DNA of 64,000 nucleotides from Lamellibrachia columna (Eukaryota; Annelida; Polychaeta; Sabellida; Siboglinidae): NCBI GenBank assembly GCA_963662155.1, contig OY759264.1, positions 13,178,738 to 13,242,737 of the forward strand, read 5' to 3'. Shown piece by piece: positions 1 to 12,094 of this stretch (position 1 is its first letter; each line of letters starts with the position of its first letter). The notes under the pieces were generated by a model. It saw only the letters and a program-made list of their open reading frames with translations, ran no database searches and was not told where the DNA came from. The position numbers and the translations under genes were made by a program.

Positions 1-699
1 GAAAACACTGATTCCATCGATGTTGATCTTCAGCGTTTTGAAAGCTGCGCCAATAATATGTGAAGAAAATTATGCAGTTTTTTTTCTAAGCGCTTTGTTA
101 ACGGGTTATATCATGGAAGTTGTTTACCATCCTCCGGCATTTATTGAGTGGTTAGTTCCAGTTGAAGCAGGCCCTGCCCTGTTGGTACTATTTAAGGAGA
201 TTTTCGTAAGACGTTTTTTATCGTGCACGATGAATTCATACGAAACCATGTCGCAATTCTTTTTCGGCATGGAGCACTATCCATCCAAGTGGATCGCATT
301 ATGAAAGATTGATGAAACTTTTGATGGGTTGAAATAATTTCCTGAGGGAACACATACTTGAAGGAAAGGGGGAATCATTAAAGTTGGTAAAGACCTTTAC
401 TGATGCCCATCCCTCTTTTGGAAAGAGGGCGATTCATAGAGATCGGATTCGATCTAATCCCGTTCCTGCATCATGCCCGACTAGTAAGTTTGAGGAGCGG
501 AAGTATCCGACGCCCAATTTTTCTTCTCGACCCTAAAGGGGTTGTAAAGTTACAACCCCTTTGAAACCGGTCAGGGCACATAGCGCGGAATTGCACGGTA
601 GGCCTAGTGAGTAGAAAGTAAGGCCCGTAGTGGGAATTGTGCGGTTGTCCTAGATAAAGATCTTCCTAGCCACGTTTGCTCAGTGGGAAAAGGTGAATA

Positions 700-872
700 C
701 ATGTTACATTGTGGGTGTACAATCCCTGTCATCGCTAGTGCTTGTGTACGCCACGATATTACATTGTGGGTGTAAGATCCCTGTCATCGCTAATGCTTGT
801 GTACGCCACGATGCCATCGATAGTTCTTGTGTACGCCACGATGTCATCGCAAGTACTTGTGTATGCCACGGT
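700..872. repeat. short tandem repeat, about 30-bp unit, 4 copies
   Basis: The core CTTGTGTACGCCACGAT recurs four times, joined by variants of a CATCGCTAGT-like spacer. The first two copies also carry an extra TACATTGTGGGTGTA segment. Open frames through it are repeat artefacts. Confidence 0.8.
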
Positions 873-1259
873 GAAAAATGTAAAAAATGCAAAATAATTG
901 AAAAAAAATATTGTGTTTGACCCCACGCCTGTGTGTTTCCCATATGTGCTCATTATTATTTACTCAACGTAAATCTGGTCTTATTAATGTTATATTTTCT
1001 TCACAATAATGTGGATATCACTAATGTGTTGAACTAATTTACATTTCCATAACCATATTTGTGGAACCTCGACGTTTATTAGAAGAAATGTATAGTCTAC
1101 ATGATAAAGCTTTGTAAACATAACATAGGCAACTTAGTGATGTAGTATTAGTTTGTCAGTTCATGAAATTCAGAAAATTGTCACTTGTACTGAATCTGAC
1201 CATGTAATTATGATGCTTATAATAAATGTATTACTACAATAATAGTAGGGCATTTTTCC

Positions 1260-2040
1260 TCATCCTCCAAAATTTGGTAAACGTTTGTCGTAAAACTTTG
1301 GATGCAACAGTCGCCTTACATGATCTCTACCCGATCGCCATTTGACGTCCTTCTCTTCGAGGTCTGAGCGCAACATGTCAAATAGGTTGGTGGTGCGCCT
1401 GTATCGGGTTGACCCCTCAAATGCAAACTGCAGTTGTGCAGGGGTATCCACCGGCATGCGTAACTCCGAACATGGATCTACATATCCTCCGTACTTGCTG
1501 TGACACCGGTCCGGTGCAACAGTGTACGTACACATATTCATTGGATATGATCCCGTTAGGCCAACGCATGTCCAATATCGATCACAGGTGGGGTCTGTGG
1601 TAGACATCTAGTTTGTGAAACACAATGGTTGGTACTGCCCAGCTGCTGCAGTTGTACAACATAACTGGGAAAACCATCGCATTGTACACCAGCAATCACT
1701 CAGCGTGCATCGAGTCTGCACGTTTTTGGTGCTGCAGAGAGAAGGTCCCAGTGTCTTACTGGACCGCCACTTCTCGTTGCTTCGAAGCATACCATAGTCA
1801 TAATCTGTCTCTACGGTATTCACGAGGAATATGTGGACGTTGTCAGTATTTGCCTCGTTGACGAAGAAGTTTCAGTTGGATAACTCAGTGCAAGTAGTGG
1901 ACAGAATTGCATCCAATGGGATCGCTGATCGTTTGCGAATTCCCGCTCTAGTGGCATGACCCGGGTCGAAATGGTTGGGTCAAGCATAGTTGTTTTCTCT
2001 CTGATCGCCACCAGCGCCGCAGCATGGTAGCACATAAATA
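1260..2040. repeat. mosaic of dispersed repeat fragments
   Basis: Three pieces recur elsewhere in the window. Bases about 1355-1400 resemble 50695-50750 in the same orientation (GTCTGAGCGCAACA core). Bases about 1700-1795 match the reverse complement of about 40330-40440 (CAGCGTGCATCGAGT and CCCAGTGT cores). Bases about 1900-2040 match the reverse complement of about 38370-38455 (ATGCCACTAGAGCGGGAA core). No coding role was recognised, so this is probably an old transposon cluster. Confidence 0.55.
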
Positions 2041-2882
2041 GTACAGGCGATAAACTGTAGCCTTGTAGTTAGCCGAGTGTATTATCGAACCAGGCTGACT
2101 GGGCAGATCTCACACGAATCAATAAGTGAGGAGGAGGCGCCTGCTAGGTGTAGGACTTGTCTAAGAGCATCTATTCTTTTGTTTCGTATTTTCATGCGAC
2201 ACGCTCTCGCCCAATCAATTGGGGCACAAATCGCTCGTGTAGACCCACCTTTTGTCATGCTAGTCATGCTGTCTAGTTACTGAGTTCCACCCACTAGCTG
2301 TCTTAACACACCTGACAAATTGATGTGTCAGGGGCAACACTGCACCCGTCTTCTGCATGACGTCTGCTCCATCCTGACATTCCCGCATCATATTCCAACA
2401 TATCGATAACCCTACCTTCTTTTGTTCTTCCTCGGAGTGTCGTCCATGCATACATTTTATCATGATTATTTTTATTTCCCTTGGTCCTTTGCGGTGTAGG
2501 GGCCAAATCGCTTCGTTTGTTCCGCTCTTGAAGAGTCGTCTCCATCCATCGCGATTTTCTGAAATTCCGTTTCTCTCTCGGCCGTTCACCCTTGCCCTTT
2601 AGAGATATCTCGTAATACTCTCCTTCCACCTTAATTTCGATATATATATTCTCCTTCTATCTCCCTCTTCTGTTTTCCATGCTCTCTTTGTTAACCTCTC
2701 CTCGCCTATTCTCTTTATATGTCTTGTCCATCGCAGTCTGTTTCCCACTACCTTCGATATCTTCGTTTAATTCCCCCATCGTTCCTCCGTCATTTGGTTA
2801 CAAATTCACCAAACCGAATATTGTTCACTGCTGTCAGTGCCTTATCCTCGTGTCTCTATAACAACAATTATTATTATTTCAG

Positions 2883-2991
2883 GTTGATGATTCTGGACGC
2901 AGGACAGATCCAAGAGTTCGACACGCCCCGTCGACTTCTCAGCAATCGCCGTTCAGCGTTGTACGCCATTGCGAAACAACTGAAGAACTGA
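2883..2991 (+). CDS. ABCC1-like: terminal exon of an ABCC (MRP-type) transporter, inverted duplicate
   Basis: The exon begins after a TATTTCAG acceptor and, entered in phase 2, encodes 35 residues and a stop. It carries LMILDAGQIQEFDTP, the conserved tail of the second nucleotide-binding domain of ABCC proteins. Compared with the minus-strand copy at 36633-36747 it has five substitutions, four of them changing the amino acid, and lacks six bases coding the last two residues (VN). No penultimate exon (SVGQRQ signature, Walker B) is visible in bases 1-2882. Either the preceding intron runs off the left edge, making this the end of a convergent paralogue, or it is an orphan exon. The frame is intact. 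Confidence 0.7.
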
Positions 2992-4054
2992 TGTCTTCTT
3001 GTATAGTCTGATTTTAAAGACTTAACGCCTGATACTGCGTTGTGGAAAAAATACAAGCAGAATCAATTAGATAATGCAATGACCGGCGAAGCAAATTTGT
3101 CGATTGGGATGTGCTGTTTGGCGGTTTTTTGGATGTCATATAATGTGTCGCGTCGTATCGTAGATCATCGTATCATAATCGAAGGACGATTTATACGAGT
3201 CCACAGCATTGTGTTGATGTTCGTATAATACATGAGCAATATATGGCAACAGCTTAACGCAATATGTACATTTAAATGAAGCATCGTGTCGGTAAACGAA
3301 TATAGATGTGGATATATCAAAACAAACCGTCCGAAATTTGATTCGTCAATAGAGAAATGTGTGTTTAGAGCTCATCGAATAACACATATGGGTAAGTAGT
3401 GTCAGTAAGACAGAGTGTCGGGTACCATTGCACGGATGCAAGATTCATCAATCATTTCATTGTAATGATTACTTTGCATTCTTTTTCCTGGTTTAAACGT
3501 GTTCTCTCCGTTTGCGAATAGTTTTTGCAAGCATGAATGTTGAGTACGCGCTGGAACAAACGTGAAAGGGAACGTCGACCCAGAAGCCTCGCTGTCCAAT
3601 AGGATACGTTGCTAGCATTTGATAATATATGTGTTTAAATTGAGTTATTACTTCCCCTGATATAGACACAAGGTAGAGGAGGTCAACAACGTGTCTATTT
3701 ATAGAAAATGTATATCTACAGAAATACACAGGCAAAATGGTTGAAAAGAAATTGCCGAAAACGTCAAAACGGCAATAGGTGGATCCGGCTGCTTGGGTGA
3801 CTGTCCGGCACTCTAGCGGCTAACATATGTTCGTAGAAGGGCCCATGCTGAATAATAAAATAATATGCACAACGTGTACATACATTTGCGTTACTTTGGC
3901 GGTTTCCAAAAAAATTATACGAGTTTTCTCCACCGTCAAAACTGTCACACATTTTAGGTGATCGTCTAATTTATGCACAGAGCATATAATATGCATTTTA
4001 CTTATCTTGTAAAACACACAAACCATACGAATAATTCAAACAATGTGGCTCATG

Positions 4055-4215
4055 ATAAGCTATGGTAGGAAGTTATCGAATTTGGGGTACCACAACGTCT
4101 ATGATAGAAAGTAATCGAATTTGGGGTAGCACATCTATGGTAGAAAGTAATCGAATTTGGGATACTACAACGTCTATGGTAGAAAGTAATCGAATTTAGG
4201 GTACCACAACGTCTG
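4055..4215. repeat. 39-bp tandem repeat, 4 copies
   Basis: The unit is built around AGTAATCGAATTTGGGGTA and CACAACGTCTATGGTAGA. The right duplication arm (about 35940-36015) has only two copies, so the array changed length after the duplication. Confidence 0.85.
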
Positions 4216-5358
4216 GTATGATTGATCAACAAAATGCATAACATAAACATAACACAAGTGTCAACGCGTCAACTGGACGCACACAGACAGTTTCCAGTTT
4301 CAACGAGGTGTCCGACAGAAGTGCGTTCTTTCATTAATATTGTTCAATGTCTGTGGTGTATATTTGTATCACACTAGTTGTTCTTGATAATAACATTCAT
4401 ACGAACTTCTTTAAGTTCCGCCAATTTGGACGCCGGGGGATGTAAAATAAGCGTCCAACTTCCAGCTGGAATTGCAACGTGCCGTTACTACAGATATTGG
4501 AGTGACACCCATCCAGAGCGCGGTGATGATGTCTTCCGTCTCGAATTACTTGCGCGCAAACGTTAACGGTGAATCACTTGATGACGTAATAATCAGTGAC
4601 GCCCGAAACGTCAAGTCGGTTCGCATTACGTATCGAGTATAATCGCGAGTCGAAGTTCAAAAAACGTTTCGCAGGTATGTCGCGTTGGGTACTTTTTAAA
4701 AAAGCCACACATAATTATACCATTCATGTATCCAAATATAAAAATCAACTAGAAAGGAGGTTAAGGCGTAATAGCGGTACATAATTATAGTCACAATAGA
4801 CGTGACTGTCGATGAAACGTTTAACCGAAGTGGTCCGTAGCCAAGCGGAAGTGCCGCAGTTCTCACGTTAAAATATTGCTGTTCCAACTGTTCTGTGTTC
4901 CTCCCCGATAACTGTGTTGTTGTTATTTGAGGAGTAACTAGGGTTAGATTTATGGTTAAGGTTGGGGTTTGTTCTTAGATCTATGAAACTGGTTCTTCCA
5001 GCTTGCCGATGCTTGCTACAATAAACTAAACACCAGTAGCGTTGCATCGGGTAGATACGTAATGACTCAACGCAACTAGAGTTTAGATTGTTGTAGCGAG
5101 TCGAGTAGAGTTGGTCGTAATGAGTAGTGCAGACCGGAACGCGAATGTATTTTTTTCGCGGGGCAATTTCCACGACGCCCATATGTCTGTTGGCCTGACC
5201 CCTGACGACTTCGCAGACCAACAAGTAAACACATGATTACTGTTTGAACTTTGGTCCACATATTGAAAAACGTCGAACGTGAAGCGAATGAATATGTGTT
5301 TACTCTTCACTGCCACGCTGTAATTGTATGATGACTTTACCGCTGACACTCATTAGCT

Positions 5359-5808
5359 GACGACGGTCCTCCCTCACCCAGACATACCTGACATAGACGA
5401 CGGTCCTCCCTCACCCAGACATACCTGACATAGACGACGGTCCTCCCTCACCCAGACATACGTGACATAGACGACGGTCCTCCATCACCCAGACATACCT
5501 GACATAGACGACGGTCCTCCCTCACCCAGACATACCTGACATAGACGACGGTCCTCCCTCACCCAGACATACCTGACATAGACGACGGTCCTCCCTCACC
5601 CAGACATACCTGACATAGACGACGGTCCTCCCTCACCCAGACATACCTGACATAGACGACGGTCCTCCCTCACCCAGACATACCTGACATAGACGACGGT
5701 CCTCCCCCACCCAGACATACCTGACATAGACGACGGTCCTCCCTCGCCCAGACATACCTGACATAGACGACGGTCCTCCCCCACCCAGACATACCTGACA
5801 TAGACGAC
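5359..5808. repeat. minisatellite, 37-bp unit, about 12 copies
   Basis: The unit starts GACGACGGTCCTCCCTCACC and continues CAGACATACCTGACATA. Copies differ only by scattered substitutions, for example ATCACC, CCCACC and CTCGCC variants. The repetitive frames on the minus strand (MSGWGRT-like) are artefacts. It lies about 450 bp upstream of the first cysteine-rich peptide gene. Confidence 0.95.
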
Positions 5809-5964
5809 ACCTACAATCAATGATCATCTCTGCAAGCAATCGCATGAGACCATATCGGAAGAAGACGGATATAGATACGTTAGTACGAATACACATGAGA
5901 TCATATGGTTTAATAACAATAGAGACAAGGAGACTAATATAAACTAGACTATTATGATGCTTGC

Positions 5965-6140
5965 CTGGCATGAAAGTTATTTGTCTAATATAAGGCAATA
6001 TGTTTTGTCGCATCTCCAGCCTATATGCTGTGGAGTTCCACAGGGCCACTACTATTCTTAATTTATATTAATGATTTTGTTAACGTGCCAAATATCCTCT
6101 TTCCTATTCTATGCAACTGACCCGGATGTTGGGATTTTAC
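5965..6140 (+). pseudogene. LINE reverse transcriptase remnant
   Basis: The plus-strand frame reads SYLSNIRQYVLSHLQPICC then GVPQG, the RT motif-4 region. After a small deletion and frame change, LLFLIYINDF-like residues follow, then a decayed equivalent of the (F/Y)ADD motif. It is too degraded to assign a clade with confidence. It sits directly upstream of the peptide gene at 6258. Confidence 0.6.
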
Positions 6141-6257
6141 TTGTTAGATCACCCGTATGTTGGGGCCGTGTACTGATAATATCAAATTTAGTTTCGTACG
6201 ATTGTAAGATGTGCTCGTTGCTTTTCAGGCGCAATTCCTATTAGCTCTCCTGAAGAT

Positions 6258-6314
6258 ATGGCGAATGTCCATGTGATCTTTCTTCTGGTACTGATGTGTG
6301 CAACGTTGGTTAAG
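6258..6314 (+). CDS. secreted cysteine-rich peptide A, exon 1 (signal peptide)
   Basis: An acceptor (TTGCTTTTCAG) is followed by 29 nt of leader and ATG. The 19 codons encode MANV followed by a hydrophobic run rich in Leu and Val, a typical secretory signal. A donor GTAAAG follows in phase 0. The paralogous exon at 14419-14475 has the same 29-nt leader, the same MANV start and the same 57 coding bases before GTAAA, which is why I trust this start and donor. An alternative donor at 6354 (A|GTGAGT) would extend the exon by 40 bases and fits the middle-exon candidate better. No functional family is recognised; an antimicrobial or toxin-like role is speculation. Confidence 0.5.
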
Positions 6315-7189
6315 GTAAAGTTGCCTCAGCAAATATGCAAAACATGCCTAATTAGTGAGTTAAGAGATAATGGGTATTAACATAAATATGTCGCCTTTCA
6401 TACATATTTTCTCATCGACTCTCGCCCGCCTTCGAGAACACGCCGTGGACAGAGTCTCGTCGCTGGTTATACTTTACCGTACACAACATCACGGAGTAAT
6501 TAATTCATTTGCGGAGCTTTTATTTACGTGTACGATTAGGGTTGACGCACCATAACCGCTCGGCCACAGAAGAGGCTGGTTAACGCGCAATGTTCGTCGT
6601 ACTTTTCCTGACAGAGCATTTTGTTTATAACAACAATGTGCAGTGTTCTTTTATAGGGAGTAAGTATTATGTTATAAGCACTTTTTGTCACTCCTGTTAC
6701 CTGCATTGTAATGTTATGAAATGTATGACACTTTGGCTTCTTGCTATTTTATCTCCTAAGCTTACATATTCATGAGAACCACGCAAATTAAATGTAAGTA
6801 TTAAAGTAAAATATGAATTGTCTCAAAATCTACATTAAAATGCCTCGACATAGTTTTCTATAAAAAGGAAACAGGAGTGACGGAAACAGGAGTGACAAAA
6901 CAGTGTTCGGCATCAGGAGTGACACAAACTGAAGCAAACAAGACAGTTAACATTTATAACTGTTTTGAGTAAGAACTGTTTCAACTTTTACTAAACATTT
7001 TTGTCACGGTAGAGATTATGCATTTTTAATATTTATTTTGGTTTTGTCATTACTGTTATCAAATGTCCTTCATGTTACCAGTACTTAAAATAAGTATGTT
7101 ATGATTGTTTTTCATACGTTTTATTGGTTTCTATATATTTATGGTGCCTAATTTGAATATAAAGATTTAAATTGTATTGTCATTCATAG

Positions 7190-7286
7190 GTAACGAACAT
7201 AAACAAGTTACAATAAAATTCCAAACTATAAGATTATTTTGCGTGATTTACAAACTGATAAAAATACATTTGACTCTTTTTGATGA
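7190..7286 (+). CDS. secreted cysteine-rich peptide A, candidate middle exon
   Basis: After a TTCATAG acceptor the frame encodes about 32 residues including KFQTIRLFCVIYKLIKI and ends GA|GTTAGC (phase 2), as its counterpart in gene B ends GA|GTAAGT. The helix-like segment resembles FQIREIFLHVEKLLKKI in gene B. The acceptor needs a phase-1 upstream exon, so it pairs with the extended exon 1 ending at 6354, not with the donor at 6314. This is the weakest part of the model; another exon may be the true one. Confidence 0.3.
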
Positions 7287-8350
7287 GTTAGCCAATTACC
7301 CGGATGAGAACCTAATTAATCTAAATATGTACGCACTCACAACCTGGTGCATATACATAATTTCCGTCACGACGGCACCTACACTGTGATTCCAGCCGCT
7401 GATGTGTGCGACAAACGGTGGCGCCACATCCCGGAGGTTGGATAATCGAGGCTAATGAGAACAATAAAACGGTGGCGCCGTCGGCATATATCAGTATGCA
7501 GAGACAACATTGTGAATGATATTAACATTTATTATTCAGCTAAGTGAGGCGGAGAGCAGGAGCCGGAAGGTTCACAACCGGAAGCCACGCTACTTAGAGT
7601 CACAATCATTGCGTTTGTAAGTGGCGTTTGTTAAATAAGACATAACATTATTTGCGCGTTGCAAAGGGGGAGGCCAAACTTACATATACTTAAGAAATAA
7701 AAAAGGTAAGCTAAAGGGGGTATGAACAATTTCCCCCGTAAATACGCTGGCCACTGTTTGTGCGAATTTTTATTGAAGGTTATTTGCGTCTTAGCCGCAC
7801 TGCTGGCTTTTTAGTTATCTGTGTCCGATTTCGGTCTTTGTCATACACGTATTCAATATGAAATCGGACGTGATGTTAGTCACGTGACACAAGCGAAGGC
7901 CTGTGAGAGCTCCTGACTGCGTCTCTGTTCCACGCAAGTTTGGTTCGGTGCATTTCGATGTTGATGTCATCAGTAAAAAAAAAAACAGGCCAACAATGTT
8001 CAGTGTCAAATGTAAGGATATTAAATCATGGGGAGAACTGGTTTGGAAGTAAAAAAAAAGCCATCAACACCAACACCATGAAAAAGAAATGTGCATCTAC
8101 ATGCCAATCCATATGTTTTCTCCTGACCAGTGTTGCCCGGAACCTCTCAATTTCGAGAGTTGGATTCCATGAAGCCGTTATCCCAGGATGGGTATATTCT
8201 ACTAGTTTTATTGTCTGTTTTACATATATAATACATTAAGGCATGGCAATGATACACCTCATGTATGTTATAAAACGACGTATACCACTGTCATGTGTAC
8301 CGACAGAAATCTGTTCGACATAAGTCTAATTCGACGTTTTGTTGTTCCAG

Positions 8351-8492
8351 CTGTTACTGTGGTCTCAAAAAGTCATGGTACTCTTGCATTGGAGTGAGAC
8401 CAAGATGTGCTTCGTTTTGCCGTTGTCGATTTTCGCCAAATAGGTACAGTTACTGGCGTGGAGACAACGCACACAACTATCCACATTACTGA
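8351..8492 (+). CDS. secreted cysteine-rich peptide A, last coding exon
   Basis: After a TTGTTCCAG acceptor in phase 2, the exon encodes a six-cysteine segment: C-x-C-x8-C-x6-C-x3-C-x-C, containing GVRPRC and ending FCRCRF. It then runs through a hydrophilic tail to TGA. A consensus donor (TAG|GTAAGT at 8495/8496) lies three bases past the stop, so a 3' UTR exon probably follows. The cysteine order, the Gly-x-x-Pro between cysteines three and four and the entry phase match gene B's last exon at 17267. The function is unknown. Confidence 0.5.
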
Positions 8493-8495
8493 TAG

Positions 8496-11400
8496 GTAAG
8501 TGTTCGAAATACTTGCGAACAATTGGTGAACAATAATGGCGTTACTATTAATGTCAACACAATGGACTGTTTCAATATGAGGAGCATGTCAAAGTCATAC
8601 TTCGTCTACTGATGGTATTCCCACTTCGTTTACGCTGCTATTGTTCCCACGTTGCCTCTTCTGCATCAGGATAGCTATTACACTTTTTCATTATAATTCC
8701 ATACTCCAGGTGTAATGTTTATAGGCAACTATTAGTTGTACATTTAACATAAGTTACCATTTTGGTGAGATAAATAATTGTACTAGTCAGGTTTGCGTTG
8801 AGTGAACTCTTAGTCATTTAAATTATTATTTATTTAAATACGACATTTACTAAATCCCCAATAACTTACGTTTATTTCAAAAAGAAACTCTACAAAGCCT
8901 CTGTTTATTCTGTAATGCTAAAAGAAACCATATCTAATTAACTTTTGACCATATTGAAGCCAAACCACGTGATCCAAGAGAAGGCAAAGTTGTTGAGTCA
9001 CCAGTGACACGTTGTCCCCATTGTGTAGATGTGTTGGCTGAGTTGGTGACATTTTAGGACTACGTAAATTACACAAATAAAGCATTTACCCATTGTGACT
9101 CAAGTGACGGCACGCTGTGGCTAAACGCAGCCCACACTAAATGTTAGTTGAGCCAGTTTACCGACCCTGTTTGAATCAGCTACATATAATTATCTATGCA
9201 CGTATATATACTATCTTGGTATAAAACGATTAGCTACTAATCATAATTTATGTGTGTAAAACAATTTTGACTTAGGAATATGAGTGTATCCTACATATTA
9301 AAAAGAATGAGAAATGGCTCATATAACACTGTCTTCCCCTATTTACATTCATAAGTGGATCACTTAATTTGAACAACTAGCTACATTAGTAGATAGTTGT
9401 CGTGTGCCGAAACAATCGAGCACAAAATTATTCAAACGTCAGATCGACCTATGATTGCGTTCTGGTAACAGCATTTTTATTTTTGTGTTTACATTTAAGT
9501 AAGCGTCATTGTTAATGCATGGTATTCTTAACTCACAGAATAACTTTGGGGACTAAGATTGGACATTCATTATCGAAGATGCAAAATTATTCTTCAAAAT
9601 AAGTGTCGACGCATGCAGTGGTAGATCATCCACCAGATGCGTCACGAGTTATTTTGAGTAGCCTCTACTGTTATTGCAATAGTGCTGTGTTATTGGCAAT
9701 GACTTTGTATCAATCAATTAGTGTTTTGCAATAGCACGTAGTTTTTTAATACCACCGAAATAATAATTATTGATTTTGATCGTTACATCGGGTAACTTGC
9801 GAAACTGTGCTTAACCTTATGTCATAGCATATACAGGCGGGCTATGCATAATAAAAGGTTGTCCTTGTGCAGCTTAATTTCGGTTTGTCCCAAACCAAAC
9901 TAATTTAAAGATATGTCCGATGATTTCAGCACACATTTGTGTTATGATGTAATCCATCAATCGCCCACTAAGTGACTTCTTCTCGACATGATTATTTCCA
10001 GAACACTTTACAATAAATGTTGCTGGGTAATATCTAACAACATATATCAACAACATGGTCTTGCTTTGGAATGTGCCACATTCTTGAAACTTTCTTTGTT
10101 GTCTATATCAACTATTACGATGTATATTAATCTATGCATTCAGGTTTTGCAACGAGGGAAGCCTTCTGCAGATCTTTCTTTACTGGAATCATGTATTCGG
10201 CATCTACATCGACGCCGTCAGCTGTGTTAGACTTCATTGTATTTTGTTAATGACATTCTGAGCCGACGAGGTCGCGTATTAAATCAATCCGGAAATCCAT
10301 CCGTTTTTTTAAAACGTCGATGGTTTACACGGTTTGGCGAAGATCAACATTCGTCTGATGAGTATATACGGACACTTATAAATGTTTACCGAATGTGAAA
10401 TCGCCCTTTAACTTTCCGACAAAGAATGTACGATGACACAAGTGTTGCACATTAAACTATTTTGATATGAAGCTTTGTTAATTTATTTGAGCGTGCAATT
10501 AAATATATAACTGACTTTTATGATAACAATTTCTTCACAAGTATATGATAAGGCGCATTGTTTTGGCGCAACATTAAAAGTCAGAGCACCGTGCATCATT
10601 AACTACTAATACTTTTCCAGACGTGAAGTTAATAAAACGGTAACAATATTGAAGGTGTATACATGCGTATACACACGCGCATGCGGGCGGGCGGGCACTT
10701 TATTTTATATACTAAATTGTAGTCAGGTGAAAGTACCGCAGTACTAAGATGCCATGAAATCAAGGATGCCACGTAGTTATAAATATACAAGTTATAGTTA
10801 ACAGCAATAACGGACTAACATTCTGCTCACTGCCATTATGTGCCGCTGGATCTCGAGTTAGAGACGTCACTGGTGAAATACATCGCTGACTGGGAACGTC
10901 AAACACCCGACGATGAAGCATAAACAGGTTTGTGGAACACATGTGGTTAATATCAATGATATATTATACAATAAACCAATATATTCACTATATTCAGACA
11001 CATCGCGGTGACTCTTGATGTAAACATTCAACATACTTCACTTCACCAGACGTAAATGTACGCAACTATTCATCATAATCACCACAGATAAGTTAACTAC
11101 GGTCCGATGATATTTAATCAGTTTCATTCATTGCGTCTTGTCATACAGTGTCAGTGAGGAGAAATTGCGAACACTTCAATTGTATGCAGTGGCCGTCGTT
11201 ATGCTAAACGGCCTTACGACTACACGATGTTTAACAATTATTTTGCGGCTAATCGATAAAATGATTGGTGTTTAGAATGTTGACCTCTTGCACAAAGGTT
11301 TCTGCATATGTTTTTTTATACTGATATCTTTTCAAACATAACCCCAACCAGTATCCACTCTGAATACTCACAAAGTTCGGTCGTCTGTCCATGAACCCGT

Positions 11401-12094
11401 GTCCATGGGTCAAACGGCAAAACATAGCAAACCGGGAGTAGATGTTAGTGTCTGTAGCCGTTGCAACGCGGACGAAACCTCGCGAAATTTGTGTAAGTTG
11501 CGATTTTCTTAGCCAAGATCATTCGTAAGTCGTTCCCGAATATATTTGGCATCACAATTCCTAGTTGTTGACTTACATGTCATTATTACTTCTTAATTTT
11601 ACAAATGTGTCTTCGGGATTAGTCTCGCCGTGTTTTGATAAAATATGTCTCGTGCAGAGCCAGAGGTTGGAGCTTGTCAAACGGGACCGTGCCATTATTA
11701 GTCACTAGACTAGAGTCAAATTCGATTTACATCCCAAATCTGACCTATTTTGAGATATCGCTGGATATCGCAATGCGTACGTCAATAGTTGGATAAACCG
11801 GTCTTTACTAGTGTAAACGACCAACGCCGTTAATTGTTGTGAGAAAACATGAGGCCAAAAAGATTTTTTAGACATATTTTAGTATTTAATATCACAATGA
11901 TCGCTAGATGGCACAACTATCGGAAGTCGCAACCACTGGTCTCGCGACACGTCGGAGACATTGATGGAATTGACGCAAATATGCCATATTTCTCTTTATC
12001 GGAGAGCATGCATGCAACGTTCTGTTCGTAATGATCATCACAGAAAATGTAACGAACGGACCCAAGGTGTTTATACATTTAATGCGTAGCGTCC
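8496..12094. other. no gene seen
   Basis: AT-rich unique-looking sequence with no convincing exon, RNA gene or clear transposon. A frame after the acceptor at about 10143 (FCNEGSLLQIF) vaguely resembles the peptide-B middle exon, but it lacks a matching donor phase. Confidence 0.5.

Larger units (their letters stand above)
2165..4372 (+). repeat. left arm of a large inverted duplication carrying the ABCC 3' end
   Basis: Read on the plus strand, this segment matches the minus-strand reading of about 35784-37505. It contains intron sequence, the last ABCC exon, the 3' flank and a 39-bp tandem repeat. Coding and non-coding parts are about equally similar, which suggests a fairly recent duplication. 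About 650 bp at 3320-3970 replace a different sequence of about 110 bp in the right arm. Similarity starts near the CGTATTTTCATGCGACA motif and ends near GTCTGTGGTGTATAT. Confidence 0.85.

Noticed and set aside
20..304. 94-codon plus-strand open frame with ATG
   Set aside because: No recognisable domain, no second copy here, and no splice or promoter context; it could be chance or a transposon piece.
1..2882. Penultimate ABCC exon for the left copy
   Set aside because: Searched for SVGQRQ, Walker B and AHRLN on the plus strand and found none.
4830..4900. tRNA-like A-box (GTAGCCAAGCGGAAG)
   Set aside because: No matching B-box or acceptor stem could be formed downstream.
6535..6590. tRNA-like A-box (TGGCCGAGCGGTT on the minus strand)
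   Set aside because: No B-box or cloverleaf follows; at most a decayed tRNA-derived SINE head.
10143..10250. Possible third peptide middle exon (FCNEGSLLQIF)
   Set aside because: Donor phase does not fit, and no signal-peptide or cysteine exon was found nearby.
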